Below, piece after piece: positions 34,907-44,505 of a stretch of 64,000 nt of DNA. The notes under the pieces are model-generated. The model made no database searches. It was not told the DNA's origin and saw only the letters and a program-made list of their open reading frames with translations. The stretch is from Marinobacter sp. EhC06 (GTDB lineage Bacteria > Pseudomonadota > Gammaproteobacteria > Pseudomonadales > Oleiphilaceae): assembly GCF_001650915.1 (NCBI RefSeq), contig NZ_LXYO01000038.1, positions 1 through 64,000 on the forward strand, given 5' to 3'. Position numbers and translations under genes: made by a program. Position 1 is the stretch's first letter. Every line of letters starts with the position of its first letter.

Positions 34907-35022
34907 TCCGGTTCCGGCTCACCCGCCTTCAGAACCTCTCCGCCATTCGGCGCCCGGCCAGTTTGTATCCGTGAATTCGGTGCCTCATCGGCGACTTATG
35001 GCGCCTGTGTGAGGCCTGCCTT

Positions 35023-35050
35023 TTGTCCTGTTACAAAATAAGGTTAGAAT
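35023..35050 (+). promoter_or_regulatory. Candidate secA promoter
   Basis: TTGTCC (35023-35028), 16 bases and TAGAAT (35045-35050) lie 38 bases upstream of secA. No secM-like regulatory gene precedes secA here, unlike in E. coli. Confidence 0.45.
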
Positions 35051-35087
35051 GCCGGCTTCCTCCGTTTAATCAAAGAAGCAGTGGTCT

Positions 35088-37826
35088 ATGTTCACAAAGC
35101 TTGCAACCAAGATGTTCGGCAGTAAAAACGCCAGAGAAATCAAGAGAATGCGTAAGGCTGTCATACGCATTAATGAGCTTGAAGAGCAGTATGGCAATCT
35201 GTCCGACTCCGAGTTGCAAGGCAAGACCGCGGAGTTCCGTCGCCGGATCGACGAGGGCGAATCCCTTGACGCCCTGCTGCCCGAAGCCTTTGCCACCGTG
35301 CGTGAAGCTGGCCGCCGGGTTATGGGCATGCGCCATTATGATGTCCAGCTGATCGGGGGTATTACCCTCCACGAAGGCCGGATCGCGGAAATGAAAACCG
35401 GTGAGGGCAAGACCCTGGTTGCAACCGCTTCTGTGTATCTCAACGCGCTGTCCGGCAAGGGCGTCCATGTTGTAACCGTGAACGATTACCTGGCCCGTCG
35501 TGACGCGGACTGGATGGGCAAGCTGTATCGCTTCCTCGGAATGCAGGTGGGTGTGGTTGCCTCGGGCCAGCCGGCGGAGGAAAAGCGTGCTGCATACCAG
35601 GCGGATATCACCTACGGCACCAACAACGAATTCGGCTTTGACTATCTGCGCGACAACATGGCGTTCAGCACGGAAGACAAGGTCCAGCGGGGGCTGAACT
35701 ACGCGATCGTGGACGAAGTGGATTCGATCCTGATTGATGAGGCCAGAACGCCGCTGATCATCTCCGGTGCCGCCGAGGATAGCTCGAAACTGTACCAGGC
35801 CATTAATGAACTGATTCCCAGCCTGGAAAAAGGTGAAGTGCCAGAAGAAGGCGAGCCTAACGGCGACTTCACCATTGACGAAAAGTCCCGCCAGGTCGAA
35901 CTGACGGAAGGCGGTCACGAGAAAGTTGAGGAACTGCTGCTTGAGCGTGGCCTTCTGAAAGAAGGGGAGAGCCTGTATTCCGCGGCCAACCTCAGCCTGT
36001 TGCATCACGTGCACTCCGCACTGCGCGCCCACCATCTGTTCCAGAAAGACGTGGACTACATTGTTCAGGGCGGCCAAGTGGTCATTGTTGACGAGCATAC
36101 CGGGCGTACCATGCCGGGTCGTCGCTGGAGCGAGGGCCTGCACCAGGCAGTTGAGGCCAAAGAAGGCGTCAAAATCCAGGCCGAAAGCCAGACGCTCGCT
36201 TCCACCACCTTCCAGAACTATTTCCGGCTGTACGACAAGCTGGCCGGTATGACCGGTACGGCAGATACCGAGGCCTTCGAATTCCGCCAGATCTACGGCC
36301 TCGACGTGGTGGTTATTCCGCCCAACAAGCCGATCCAGCGGACCGATTACAATGATCTGGTGTATCTGACTCAGGAAGAGAAATTCCACGCGATCATTGA
36401 CGAGATCAAGGATGTCACCGCCGAGGGGCGTCCGATCCTGGTGGGTACCGCGTCTATCGAGGCTTCCGAGCTACTCTCCATGCTGCTCAAGAAGGCACGG
36501 ATCGAACACAAGATCCTGAACGCCAAGCAGCACGAATCGGAAGCCCACATCATCGCCCAGGCGGGTCGGCCCGGCGCAGTCACCATCGCCACCAACATGG
36601 CCGGCCGTGGTACCGATATCGTGCTAGGCGGTAACTGGGAGCACGAAGTCGCGGCCATGGAGAACCCCTCGGAAGAGGAGATTGCCCGGGTCAAGGCGGA
36701 ATGGACCGAGCGCCATAATCAGGTTCTTGAGGCTGGCGGCCTGCACATTATCGGTACCGAGCGTCACGAATCCCGCCGGATTGATAACCAGCTTCGCGGT
36801 CGTGCCGGTCGTCAGGGCGATCCCGGCTCCTCACGGTTCTTCCTTTCCCTGGAAGACAACCTTATGCGCATCTTTGCCCCTGACCGGGTCAAGAGCCTGA
36901 TGCAGGCGATGGGCATGAAGAAGGGCGAGGCCATTGAACACCGGATGGTGACCAACGCCATTGAGAAATCCCAGCGCAAGGTGGAAGGCCGCAACTTCGA
37001 TATGCGGAAGACACTGCTGGAATACGACGACGTGGCTAACGATCAGCGGACGGTCATCTACGACCAGCGCAACGAAGTCATGTCTTCCGACGACATTTCG
37101 GACATGGTCAAGACCATCCGGGAAGACGTTGTTGATTCGTTGATCAGTGAATACATCCCGCCCCAGAGTATGCCGGAACAGTGGGACATCGCCGGTCTCG
37201 AAGCCCAGCTTCAGTCCGAGATGGCGATTGATCTGCCGATTCAGAAGTGGCTGGAAGAAGACTCCAAGCTGTTTGAGGAAAGCCTGCGCCAGAAGATTCT
37301 GGACGAAATTGTGACCGCCTACGAAGCCAAGGAAGAAATCGCCGGCTCAGAGGCCATGCGCAAGTTCGAAAAACAGGTATTCCTTCAGGTGCTGGATACC
37401 CTGTGGAAAGAGCATCTGTCCAATATGGACCATCTGCGCCGGGGTATCCATCTGCGGGGTTACGCCCAGAAGAACCCCAAGCAGGAGTACAAGCGCGAGG
37501 CGTTCAACCTGTTTGAAACGATGCTCGATACCATGAAGCGGGACGTCACCCGGGTGCTCTGTCACGTTCGTGTCCAGAGCCGTGAGGAGATGGAAGAAGT
37601 CGAGCGTCGCCGCAAACAAGAGCTGGAAGAAGAGCTCGCCAAGGCTCGCCTGCGCCACGATGAGACCAGTGCCACGGCCCAGAGCCAGGGCGAGGGCAAC
37701 GCTGACGATGCCCGGCAGTCGACTCCGGAAACCTTTGTGCGACAGGAGCGCAAGGTGGGCCGAAACGAGCCCTGCCCCTGCGGGTCCGGCAAGAAGTACA
37801 AGCAGTGTCATGGCAAGGTCAGCTGA
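35088..37826 (+). CDS. secA: Preprotein translocase ATPase SecA
   Basis: Motor ATPase that drives proteins through SecYEG. The 912-residue protein has the Walker A motif MKTGEGKTLVA, the DEAD-like VDEVDSILIDEARTPL, preprotein crosslinking and helical scaffold domains, ATNMAGRGTDIVLGG and GRAGRQGDPGSSRFFLS in the second nucleotide-binding fold, and a C-terminal zinc site CPCGSGKKYKQCHG for SecB and lipid binding. Length is close to E. coli (901). The segment before the zinc tail is rich in Glu, Arg and Lys. Confidence 0.98.
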   Translation: MFTKLATKMFGSKNAREIKRMRKAVIRINELEEQYGNLSDSELQGKTAEFRRRIDEGESLDALLPEAFATVREAGRRVMGMRHYDVQLIGGITLHEGRIAEMKTGEGKTLVATASVYLNALSGKGVHVVTVNDYLARRDADWMGKLYRFLGMQVGVVASGQPAEEKRAAYQADITYGTNNEFGFDYLRDNMAFSTEDKVQRGLNYAIVDEVDSILIDEARTPLIISGAAEDSSKLYQAINELIPSLEKGEVPEEGEPNGDFTIDEKSRQVELTEGGHEKVEELLLERGLLKEGESLYSAANLSLLHHVHSALRAHHLFQKDVDYIVQGGQVVIVDEHTGRTMPGRRWSEGLHQAVEAKEGVKIQAESQTLASTTFQNYFRLYDKLAGMTGTADTEAFEFRQIYGLDVVVIPPNKPIQRTDYNDLVYLTQEEKFHAIIDEIKDVTAEGRPILVGTASIEASELLSMLLKKARIEHKILNAKQHESEAHIIAQAGRPGAVTIATNMAGRGTDIVLGGNWEHEVAAMENPSEEEIARVKAEWTERHNQVLEAGGLHIIGTERHESRRIDNQLRGRAGRQGDPGSSRFFLSLEDNLMRIFAPDRVKSLMQAMGMKKGEAIEHRMVTNAIEKSQRKVEGRNFDMRKTLLEYDDVANDQRTVIYDQRNEVMSSDDISDMVKTIREDVVDSLISEYIPPQSMPEQWDIAGLEAQLQSEMAIDLPIQKWLEEDSKLFEESLRQKILDEIVTAYEAKEEIAGSEAMRKFEKQVFLQVLDTLWKEHLSNMDHLRRGIHLRGYAQKNPKQEYKREAFNLFETMLDTMKRDVTRVLCHVRVQSREEMEEVERRRKQELEEELAKARLRHDETSATAQSQGEGNADDARQSTPETFVRQERKVGRNEPCPCGSGKKYKQCHGKVS

Positions 37827-37851
37827 TTCAGAGAACTGATCACACCATCGG

Positions 37852-37896
37852 AACCCGCAATCTGCCAGCCAGGACTGGTGGGCTGCGGGTTTTTTC
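37852..37896 (+). terminator. Rho-independent terminator after secA
   Basis: AACCCGCA pairs with TGCGGGTT, with a smaller inner CCAG/CTGG pairing, and is followed by T6. It separates secA from argJ. Confidence 0.8.
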
Positions 37897-37953
37897 GTTT
37901 CCAGTGGGTGTTGTGATCGTTAGAACCGATCCCTAGAAAAGAGGAGTGGCAGA

Positions 37954-39171
37954 ATGGCGGTAGGTCCGGGAACCTTACCTGAGTTTCACCCGGTGGCCGG
38001 GGTAAAGATTGGTATTGCCAGCGCCGGCATCAAGAAGCCTGGGCGCAAGGACGTGGTTGTGTTCGAACTGGCCCCTGAAAGCCGGGTTGCCGGTATCTTC
38101 ACGAAGAACCAGTTCTGTGCGGCCCCGGTTACCCTCAGCCGCCGCCATCTGGCCGCGACCTCGCCCAGGTTCCTCTTGATCAATACCGGCAATGCCAACG
38201 CCGGTACCGGTGAGCAGGGTATGCGGGATGCGGTTGCCTGCTGCCAGGCCCTGGCAACTCAGGCGGGCGTGACGGAGGCCGAGATTCTGCCGTTTTCCAC
38301 TGGGGTGATTGGCGAGCCGCTGCCGGTCCAGAAGATTGTTGGTGCCCTTCCGGAGGCGTTGGCGAACACGGCCGAGAATCGCTGGGCTGAAGCCGCCAGT
38401 GGCATCATGACCACGGACACCCGCCCCAAAGGTGCCTCCTGTCAGGTGGAACTCGATGGCCATACGGTGACCATCTCCGGCATTAGCAAGGGCGCGGGCA
38501 TGATTCGCCCCAACATGGCAACCATGCTTGGCTTCATTGCCACCGATGCCCGGATTGCGCCCGAGCTGCTGCAGACGCTCGCCTCGGAGCTGGGAGAGCA
38601 ATCCTTTAACCGCATTACCATCGATGGTGATACCTCCACCAACGATGCCTGCATGCTGATGGCCAGTGGTCAGTACTCCGGCCCCGAGATTACGGCGTCC
38701 AGCCCGTCGCTGCCCAAGCTTCGGGAGGCGCTGCAAAAAGTCTATCTGGAACTGGCCCACGCCATCGTCCGCGACGGCGAGGGTGCAACCAAGTTTGTCA
38801 CCATCGATGTCAGCGGCGCGGCCAGCCAGCAGGAAGCGCTGGATGTGGCCTATACCGTGGCGCATTCCCCGCTGGTCAAAACCGCACTGTTCGCCTCGGA
38901 TCCGAACTGGGGCCGGATCCTGGCAGCGGTGGGGCGCGCCGGTGTCGACGGGCTGGACCTCAACGCCCTGGAGATCCATCTGGGCGATGTCTGTCTGGTC
39001 CGCAACGGTGGCAGGGCAGATGACTACTCGGAAGCCCGCGGACAGGCGGTGATGGACCGGGAAGAGATCACCATTGCCATTGATCTCAAGCGGGGTGGTG
39101 TTCGGGAGACGGTATGGACCTGTGACTTCTCCCACGATTACGTCACCATCAACGCCGAGTACCGCACCTGA
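37954..39171 (+). CDS. argJ: Bifunctional ornithine acetyltransferase / N-acetylglutamate synthase
   Basis: Transfers acetyl from N-acetylornithine to glutamate in the cyclic arginine pathway; some enzymes also use acetyl-CoA. The 405-residue precursor cleaves itself before the threonine of NMATMLGFIATDA, giving two chains. Other family elements are INTGNANAGTGEQGMRDA, FSTGVIGEPLP, DGDTSTNDACMLMASG and SDPNWGRILAAVGRAGV. A strong GAGGAG site precedes ATG 37954. It ends two bases before the Nudix-ThiE gene, probably an operon. Confidence 0.96.
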   Translation: MAVGPGTLPEFHPVAGVKIGIASAGIKKPGRKDVVVFELAPESRVAGIFTKNQFCAAPVTLSRRHLAATSPRFLLINTGNANAGTGEQGMRDAVACCQALATQAGVTEAEILPFSTGVIGEPLPVQKIVGALPEALANTAENRWAEAASGIMTTDTRPKGASCQVELDGHTVTISGISKGAGMIRPNMATMLGFIATDARIAPELLQTLASELGEQSFNRITIDGDTSTNDACMLMASGQYSGPEITASSPSLPKLREALQKVYLELAHAIVRDGEGATKFVTIDVSGAASQQEALDVAYTVAHSPLVKTALFASDPNWGRILAAVGRAGVDGLDLNALEIHLGDVCLVRNGGRADDYSEARGQAVMDREEITIAIDLKRGGVRETVWTCDFSHDYVTINAEYRT

Positions 39172-39173
39172 TC

Positions 39174-40145
39174 ATGTCTGCGTCGGAAGCCCGGGTTAAA
39201 GAAGTCCACGTTGCCGTCGCGGTTATTGTCCGGGATGGACGGGTGCTGATTGCCCGGCGGCCGGACCATGTCCATCAGGGGGGCTTGCTTGAGTTTCCCG
39301 GGGGCAAGGTGGAGCCGGGGGAGAGCGTTCAGGCGGCAATGGTACGTGAGATTGCCGAAGAGACCGGTCTCCGGGTGCCTGAGGCCTCCCTGGAGCCTGT
39401 TATCGGCATTCGCCACGACTACGGGGACAAGCGGGTTTTCCTGGACGTCTGGGAAACCAGAGCCGCCGAAGGCGAAGCAAAGGGATGTGAGGGGCAGCCG
39501 GTTGAGTGGCTTGCCCCTGAGCAGCTTCAGGATGAGGATTTTCCCGCTGCCAACCGGCCGATCATTCGCGCCCTGCGGTTGCCCCGTCAGCTTGCGATCA
39601 CCGGAGAAGCGAGTGATACGGATCAGGCGGTTGCGCGCCTTCTGGCAGGCCTTGAAATTGCCAGGCCACCCCTGGTGGTGCTCCGGGCACCGACCATGAG
39701 TGCGCAGGCCTATCGGGAGTTGGCGGCGAAAGCGTTGCCGGTGTGTGAAAAGTCTGGAGCTGCCCTGATTGTCCACGGCGGCCCCGAGGTATTCCGCGCC
39801 ACACCCGATGCCCGGGGCCTGCACCTGCCCTGGCGTGAGGCAGCCGGGCTCTCGGCCCGACCGGTTCCGCAGGATGTCTGGCTGGGGGTTTCATGTCATG
39901 ACCGGCGCCAAATCGATCATGCAACGGCGATCGGAGCGGACTACGTGACTTTGGGGCCAGTAAAACCCACGCAAAGTCACCCGGATGCGCCCACGCTAGG
40001 CTGGCCGGCCTTTACCGATCTGGTGTCCGAAGCGGCGCTGCCGGTATTTGCCCTCGGTGGGCTGTCGCCCGGTGATCTGCGGGAAGCCCGTCATCGAGGC
40101 GGCCAGGGCGTCGCCGGTATCGGCTTCTGGTGGCCGCAAAGCTGA
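39174..40145 (+). CDS. Nudix hydrolase (MutT-like) fused to a ThiE-like domain
   Basis: Two domains. Residues 8-135 form a Nudix hydrolase with the complete box GGKVEPGESVQAAMVREIAEETGL, split here as GGKVEPGESV then REIAEETGL, resembling MutT (8-oxo-dGTP pyrophosphatase). Residues 150-323 resemble thiamine-phosphate synthase/TenI (LGVSCHDRRQIDHATAIGAD, YVTLGPVKPTQSHP, ALGGLSPGDLREA). The same fusion next to argJ is known in pseudomonads. The role of the second domain is not established; the thiamine synthase catalytic activity cannot be assumed. 323 residues. Confidence 0.9.
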   Translation: MSASEARVKEVHVAVAVIVRDGRVLIARRPDHVHQGGLLEFPGGKVEPGESVQAAMVREIAEETGLRVPEASLEPVIGIRHDYGDKRVFLDVWETRAAEGEAKGCEGQPVEWLAPEQLQDEDFPAANRPIIRALRLPRQLAITGEASDTDQAVARLLAGLEIARPPLVVLRAPTMSAQAYRELAAKALPVCEKSGAALIVHGGPEVFRATPDARGLHLPWREAAGLSARPVPQDVWLGVSCHDRRQIDHATAIGADYVTLGPVKPTQSHPDAPTLGWPAFTDLVSEAALPVFALGGLSPGDLREARHRGGQGVAGIGFWWPQS

Positions 40146-40232
40146 TACTTGTCAGCGACGCCGGGGCCCTGTCTGATATGCTGTTATTTCTGCATTTTTT
40201 ATCATCCTGCAAAACCGATTCCGGGAGATACC

Positions 40233-40715
40233 GTGAGCAAACTGACCCATCTCGATGACAAGGGCGAAGCCCGCATGGTGGACGTGACCGACAAGGCGGC
40301 CACCGAGCGTGAGGCACGCGCGGAAGCCACCATCCGCATGGCACCGGAAACCCTGAACATGATTATTGAGGGTGAGCATCCGAAGGGGGATGTCCTGGCC
40401 GTTGCCCGGATCGCGGGCATCATGGCCGCTAAGAAAACCCATGATCTGATTCCCCTGTGTCACGCACTGAACCTGACATCGGTGAAAGTCGAACTGACCC
40501 CGGGCAGCGATGGCGCTTCTGTGCATATTCTTACCCGCTGCAAACTGTCCGGCCAGACCGGAGTCGAGATGGAGGCGCTAACCGCGGCAAGCGTTGCGGC
40601 ACTCACGCTTTACGACATGTGCAAGGCCGTGGACCGTGGTATGGAGATCGGTTCGGTGCGTCTGCTGGAGAAGAAAGGCGGTCGTAGTGGCCACTGGGTT
40701 GCCGATAAAGCCTGA
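40233..40715 (+). CDS. moaC: Cyclic pyranopterin monophosphate synthase
   Basis: MoaC, with MoaA, converts GTP to cyclic pyranopterin monophosphate, the first stage of molybdenum cofactor synthesis. The 160-residue protein has VDVTDKAATEREARAEA, KKTHDLIPLCHALNLT, TGVEMEALTAASVAALTLYDMCKA and LLEKKGGRSGHW. GTG 40233 has GGGAG 5 bases upstream; the frame is open further back but the upstream residues are unlike MoaC. No other moa genes are visible in the window. Confidence 0.96.
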   Translation: MSKLTHLDDKGEARMVDVTDKAATEREARAEATIRMAPETLNMIIEGEHPKGDVLAVARIAGIMAAKKTHDLIPLCHALNLTSVKVELTPGSDGASVHILTRCKLSGQTGVEMEALTAASVAALTLYDMCKAVDRGMEIGSVRLLEKKGGRSGHWVADKA

Positions 40716-40849
40716 TCTGGCGGACCTCCGCGCTCGTAAGTGTTGGTTACCAAGACCACGCCGGAGGAGCGACAGTGCCGAGACTACGCCAAGCGGGCGG
40801 GCCCGTGATAGAATGCGCGGCCCGATTGACTGAACCACGAGGAAACACT

Positions 40850-41464
40850 GTGGCTGTTCGTTACATCCAGACCTGCCGGTTGCCGACCCCGTTCGGGGTA
40901 TTTGATATGCACGGCTTTGAAGAACCGGACACCGGAAAGGAACACGTTGCCCTGACCCTCGGCGACCTGGATAGCGACGAACCCATGCTGGCACGCACGC
41001 ATTCCGAATGTTTGACCGGTGACGCTCTCTACAGTATGCGGTGTGATTGCGGCTATCAGCTGGAAGAAGCGCTGCGAAGCATCGCCCGGGAAGGCCGGGG
41101 TATTCTGATGTATCTGCGCCAGGAGGGCCGGGGAATTGGCCTGTTGAATAAGATCCGGGCCTACCACCTGCAGGATCAGGGTGCCGATACGGTAGAAGCC
41201 AATGAGCGTCTGGGTTTTGCGGCCGATCTCCGCGACTACAGCATGTGCAAGGACATGCTGGAGCATCTCGGCATCAAGAGCCTGAGGCTGATGACCAATA
41301 ATCCCCGCAAGGTCAAAGCGCTCTCCTCCTACGGCATCGACATCACGGAGAGGGTACCTCTGCACGTGGGCCGCAACCCCCACAATGAACACTACCTCGA
41401 TACCAAGCAGAGCAAGCTCGGCCACTGGTTGGAGACCCATCAGGACGACGATCCCGAGGTCTGA
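40850..41464 (+). CDS. ribA: GTP cyclohydrolase II
   Basis: Opens GTP to start riboflavin synthesis. The 204-residue protein is a stand-alone RibA, not fused to RibB. Zinc cysteines are in CLTGDALYSMRCDCG; the catalytic region is LRQEGRGIGLLNKIRAYHLQD, split as LRQEGRGIGL and KIRAYHLQDQGADTVEAN; the C-terminus has LMTNNPRKVKALSSYGI. GTG 40850 is preceded by GAGG at 5-6 bases. A frame continues 75 bases upstream without support. Confidence 0.95.
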   Translation: MAVRYIQTCRLPTPFGVFDMHGFEEPDTGKEHVALTLGDLDSDEPMLARTHSECLTGDALYSMRCDCGYQLEEALRSIAREGRGILMYLRQEGRGIGLLNKIRAYHLQDQGADTVEANERLGFAADLRDYSMCKDMLEHLGIKSLRLMTNNPRKVKALSSYGIDITERVPLHVGRNPHNEHYLDTKQSKLGHWLETHQDDDPEV

Positions 41465-41492
41465 TCCTGTCCTTGACCTCCATCTGCATACG

Positions 41493-41521
41493 AAAAAGCC
41501 CGCGACAGTCGCGGGCTTTTT
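41493..41521. terminator. Bidirectional terminator between ribA and dxs
   Basis: AAAAAGCCCGCGACAGTCGCGGGCTTTTT has two arms of AAAAAGCCCGCGA type with A and T flanks, so it can terminate ribA on the plus strand and dxs on the minus strand. Confidence 0.9.
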
Positions 41522-41543
41522 GGTTCTGAAGTAAGCGTTCTGC

Positions 41544-43475
41544 TTATTTGACGACCTTCAGGCTCTGGTGGCGAAGGGTCTCCATTCGGGTGCGGATGGC
41601 CGATTCAATACCTTTGGCATCCAGGCCGCAATCGGTCAACAGTTCCCCATGCTTGCCATGGTCCATGAAGGTATCCGGCAGACCCAGTTGAAGCACCGGC
41701 ATGGCGACCAGACGGCTGTTCAGGAATTCGGTCACGGCACTGCCGGCACCACCGGCAATGGCATTCTCTTCCAGGGTTACCAGCAGCTCATGCTGCTCCG
41801 CCAGTTCCAGCACCAGTTCCTCATCGAGGGGTTTGACGAAGCGCATGTCGGCAACCGTTGCGCCGATGGCTTCTGCGGCCTCCAGAGCAGGCGCCAGCAG
41901 GGTGCCAAAGTTGAGGATGGCAACACCTTTGCCGTTGCGAATCCGGCGGCCCTTGCCAATTTCAAGCGGCGTCAGTTCCTGCTGAATTTCGGCACCGGGG
42001 CCCGTGCCACGGGGGTAGCGCACCGATGCGGGCCCTTCGTAGAGCATGCCGGTCTGGAGCATCTGGCGGGTTTCGTTCTCGTCCGACGGTGTCATCACCA
42101 CCATGTTCGGCACGCAGCGAAGGTAGCTGATGTCGAACGCGCCAGCGTGGGTCGGGCCGTCTTCACCGACCAGGCCTGCGCGATCAATCGCGAACAGCAC
42201 ATCCAGATTCTGGATAGCGACATCGTGAATCAGTTGATCGTACGCCCGCTGCAGGAACGTCGAGTAGATGGCTACCACCGGCTTGGCGCCGTCACAGGCG
42301 AGCCCTGCGGCCAGCGTGACTGCGTGCTGTTCGGCGATGGCGACATCGAAATAGCGTTCCGGGAAGCGCTGTGAGAATGCCAGCAGATCGGAGCCTTCAC
42401 ACATGGCCGGGGTAATGCCCACCACGCGCTCGTCCTGCTCGGCGGAATCACAGAGCCACTGACCAAAGACGTTGGCGTATTTCGGATTTGCCGGTTTCGG
42501 CTTGACCGGTTCGGGCTTGCTGGGAGGAACCGGTTCGATCTTGTTGATGGCGTGGTAGCCGATCGGATCGGCTTCAGCCGGCGCAAAGCCCTTGCCCTTG
42601 GTGGTTACGACATGGAGGAACTGCGGCCCTTCCAGCTCGCGTATGTTCTCCAGAGTTTCCACCAGCAGGGGCAGGTCATGGCCGTCAATGGGGCCGATGT
42701 AGTTGAACCCCAGCTCCTCGAACAGGGTGCCCGGGGCAATCATGCCCTTGAAGTGTTCCTCGGTTTTCTTGGCCAGCGCCATCAGGTGCGGCGCTCCCTG
42801 CAGAACTTTCTTGCTGCTGTCGCGGACCTGATTGTAGGTGCGGCTGGACAGCAGTTTGGCAAAGTAGTTGGACAGTCCGCCAACATTCCGGGAGATCGAC
42901 ATGTCGTTGTCGTTGAGGATAACCAGCATGTCAGCGTGCAGGTGGCCGGCATGGTTAAGGGCCTCGAATGCCATGCCGGCAGTCATGGCGCCGTCACCAA
43001 TGACGGCAATGCTCTTGCGACCGGTCTGTTGCAGTCGCGCGGCGATGGCCATGCCCAGTGCTGCGCTGATGGAGGTGCTGGAGTGTCCAACACCAAAGGT
43101 GTCGTATTCGCTTTCGGCCCGCTTCGGGAAGCCGGCCAGACCGTCTTTGCGACGGATGCTGCCCATGGCGTCCTTTCGACCGGTCAAAATCTTGTGGGGG
43201 TAGGCCTGATGGCCGACATCCCAGACCAGACGGTCGCTCGGCGTATCAAAAACATAGTGAAGGGCAACGGTAAGCTCGAGCACGCCCAGGCCCGCGCCGA
43301 AATGGCCGCCGGTCTGGCCCACTGACCATAACAGAAAGGCCCTGAGCTCCCGGGCCAGCTGCGTAAGCTGCTCCGGGGCCAGCTCTCTCAGCTGGGCCGG
43401 TTCGTCAATCCGGTCCAGCAGCGGCGTGTTGGGCCGCTGTGACGGGATTTCCTTGAAAATATAAGTATCCTGCAT
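41544..43475 (-). CDS. dxs: 1-deoxy-D-xylulose-5-phosphate synthase
   Basis: Thiamine-diphosphate enzyme that makes DXP from pyruvate and glyceraldehyde-3-phosphate, first step of the MEP isoprenoid pathway. The 643-residue protein has the FGAGLGVLELTVALHYVFDT start region, the ThDP motif VIGDGAMTAGMAFEALNHAG, the DMSISRNVGGLSNYF segment, and VGEDGPTHAGAFDISYLR in the pyrimidine domain. It is third in the leftward xseB-ispA-dxs group, 133 bases after ispA, with its own candidate promoter. Confidence 0.97.
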   Translation of the reverse strand: MQDTYIFKEIPSQRPNTPLLDRIDEPAQLRELAPEQLTQLARELRAFLLWSVGQTGGHFGAGLGVLELTVALHYVFDTPSDRLVWDVGHQAYPHKILTGRKDAMGSIRRKDGLAGFPKRAESEYDTFGVGHSSTSISAALGMAIAARLQQTGRKSIAVIGDGAMTAGMAFEALNHAGHLHADMLVILNDNDMSISRNVGGLSNYFAKLLSSRTYNQVRDSSKKVLQGAPHLMALAKKTEEHFKGMIAPGTLFEELGFNYIGPIDGHDLPLLVETLENIRELEGPQFLHVVTTKGKGFAPAEADPIGYHAINKIEPVPPSKPEPVKPKPANPKYANVFGQWLCDSAEQDERVVGITPAMCEGSDLLAFSQRFPERYFDVAIAEQHAVTLAAGLACDGAKPVVAIYSTFLQRAYDQLIHDVAIQNLDVLFAIDRAGLVGEDGPTHAGAFDISYLRCVPNMVVMTPSDENETRQMLQTGMLYEGPASVRYPRGTGPGAEIQQELTPLEIGKGRRIRNGKGVAILNFGTLLAPALEAAEAIGATVADMRFVKPLDEELVLELAEQHELLVTLEENAIAGGAGSAVTEFLNSRLVAMPVLQLGLPDTFMDHGKHGELLTDCGLDAKGIESAIRTRMETLRHQSLKVVK

Positions 43476-43515
43476 CTGCTCGGGTCTTTTCCGGTACGTT
43501 CAGTAACTGACTGGC

Positions 43516-43544
43516 ATTATAAGGGAACAGGGGAGGCTGTTTCA
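43516..43544 (-). promoter_or_regulatory. Candidate dxs promoter
   Basis: On the minus strand a perfect TATAAT (43521 to 43516) lies about 40 bases before the dxs start. The -35 region at 43539-43544 reads TGAAAC, a poor match, so the promoter is tentative. Confidence 0.4.
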
Positions 43545-43608
43545 CACAAACCGGGCCAGTTGTTACGAAAATATTTACGGCCAGTGTGCGCCTTCGGGGC
43601 GCCGCGGT

Positions 43609-44505
43609 TCAATGGGTTCTTGCCACCACGTAATCGGCCATCGCCCGCAGCGGGTCTGCTTCTGAGCCGAATGCCCGCAGGCTTTCCTGGGCATTCTCGA
43701 GCAGAGCTGCCAGATGCTCCCGGGCGCCGGCCACGCCAAGCAGGGCGGGATAGGTGGGTTTGGCGCGGGCGACATCCGAACCCTGGGGTTTGCCAATGAC
43801 CGTGGTGTCTCCTTCTATGTCCAGCAGATCATCCTGAACCTGGAAGGCCAGTCCCAGTGCCTTGGCATACTGTGTAAGAGAGGCCAGAGCCTGCTCGCTG
43901 ACCGACGGCGCGGTCAGGGCGCCGATCCGCACGCTGGTCTCGATCAACGCGCCAGTCTTGTGCCGGTGCATGGTTTCAAGCTGGGCCAGTGCCAGGCTCT
44001 TGCCCACCGATTCAAGATCAATGGCCTGACCGCCAACCATTCCGCCGTGGCCACTGGCCCGGGCCAGTTCCCTGACCATGATCAGACGCACGGATTCCGA
44101 TAATCCCGGAGCCTCGGCAAGCCAGCCGAAGGCCAGCGCTTGCAGGGCATCTCCGGCGAGGATGGCAGTGGCTTCGTCGAAGGCAATGTGGGTAGTGGGC
44201 CGTCCGCGGCGTAATTCGTCGTCGTCCATGGCCGGCAGATCATCGTGGATCAGCGAATAGGCATGGATCAGTTCCACCGCGCAGGCCGGAATCAGGGCCT
44301 CTTCACCGGTTTGTCCCAGTGCCTTTGCCGCCGCAAGACACAGCGCCGGCCGGATTCGCTTGCCGCCGCCCAGGACGCTGTAGCGCATGGCTTCCTGTAG
44401 CCGGCCGGAGGCCGAATCACGAGCAATGCACCTGTCCAGTTCCGCATCGACGCGGGCCCGGCAGGTTTCCAGAAAATCAGCGGCAAGCGGGTTCGGTCCG
44501 GACAT
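43609..44505 (-). CDS. ispA: Farnesyl diphosphate synthase
   Basis: Prenyltransferase that makes farnesyl diphosphate from IPP and DMAPP. The 298-residue protein has both aspartate-rich motifs, DDLPAMDDDELRRGRP (residues around 85-100) and FQVQDDLLDIEGD, plus GGGKRIRPAL near the N-terminus. Its product feeds ubiquinone and the undecaprenyl carrier used by MraY. The start overlaps the xseB stop by one base. Confidence 0.96.
   Translation of the reverse strand: MSGPNPLAADFLETCRARVDAELDRCIARDSASGRLQEAMRYSVLGGGKRIRPALCLAAAKALGQTGEEALIPACAVELIHAYSLIHDDLPAMDDDELRRGRPTTHIAFDEATAILAGDALQALAFGWLAEAPGLSESVRLIMVRELARASGHGGMVGGQAIDLESVGKSLALAQLETMHRHKTGALIETSVRIGALTAPSVSEQALASLTQYAKALGLAFQVQDDLLDIEGDTTVIGKPQGSDVARAKPTYPALLGVAGAREHLAALLENAQESLRAFGSEADPLRAMADYVVARTH

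Noticed and set aside
40149..40232. Upstream extension of moaC
   Set aside because: The extra residues are Cys- and Pro-rich and unlike MoaC; GTG 40233 has a proper ribosome site and restores the usual length.
43580..43606. GCGCC/GGCGC stem just after ispA as a terminator
   Set aside because: The stem is only 5 bp and no T run follows on the minus strand.
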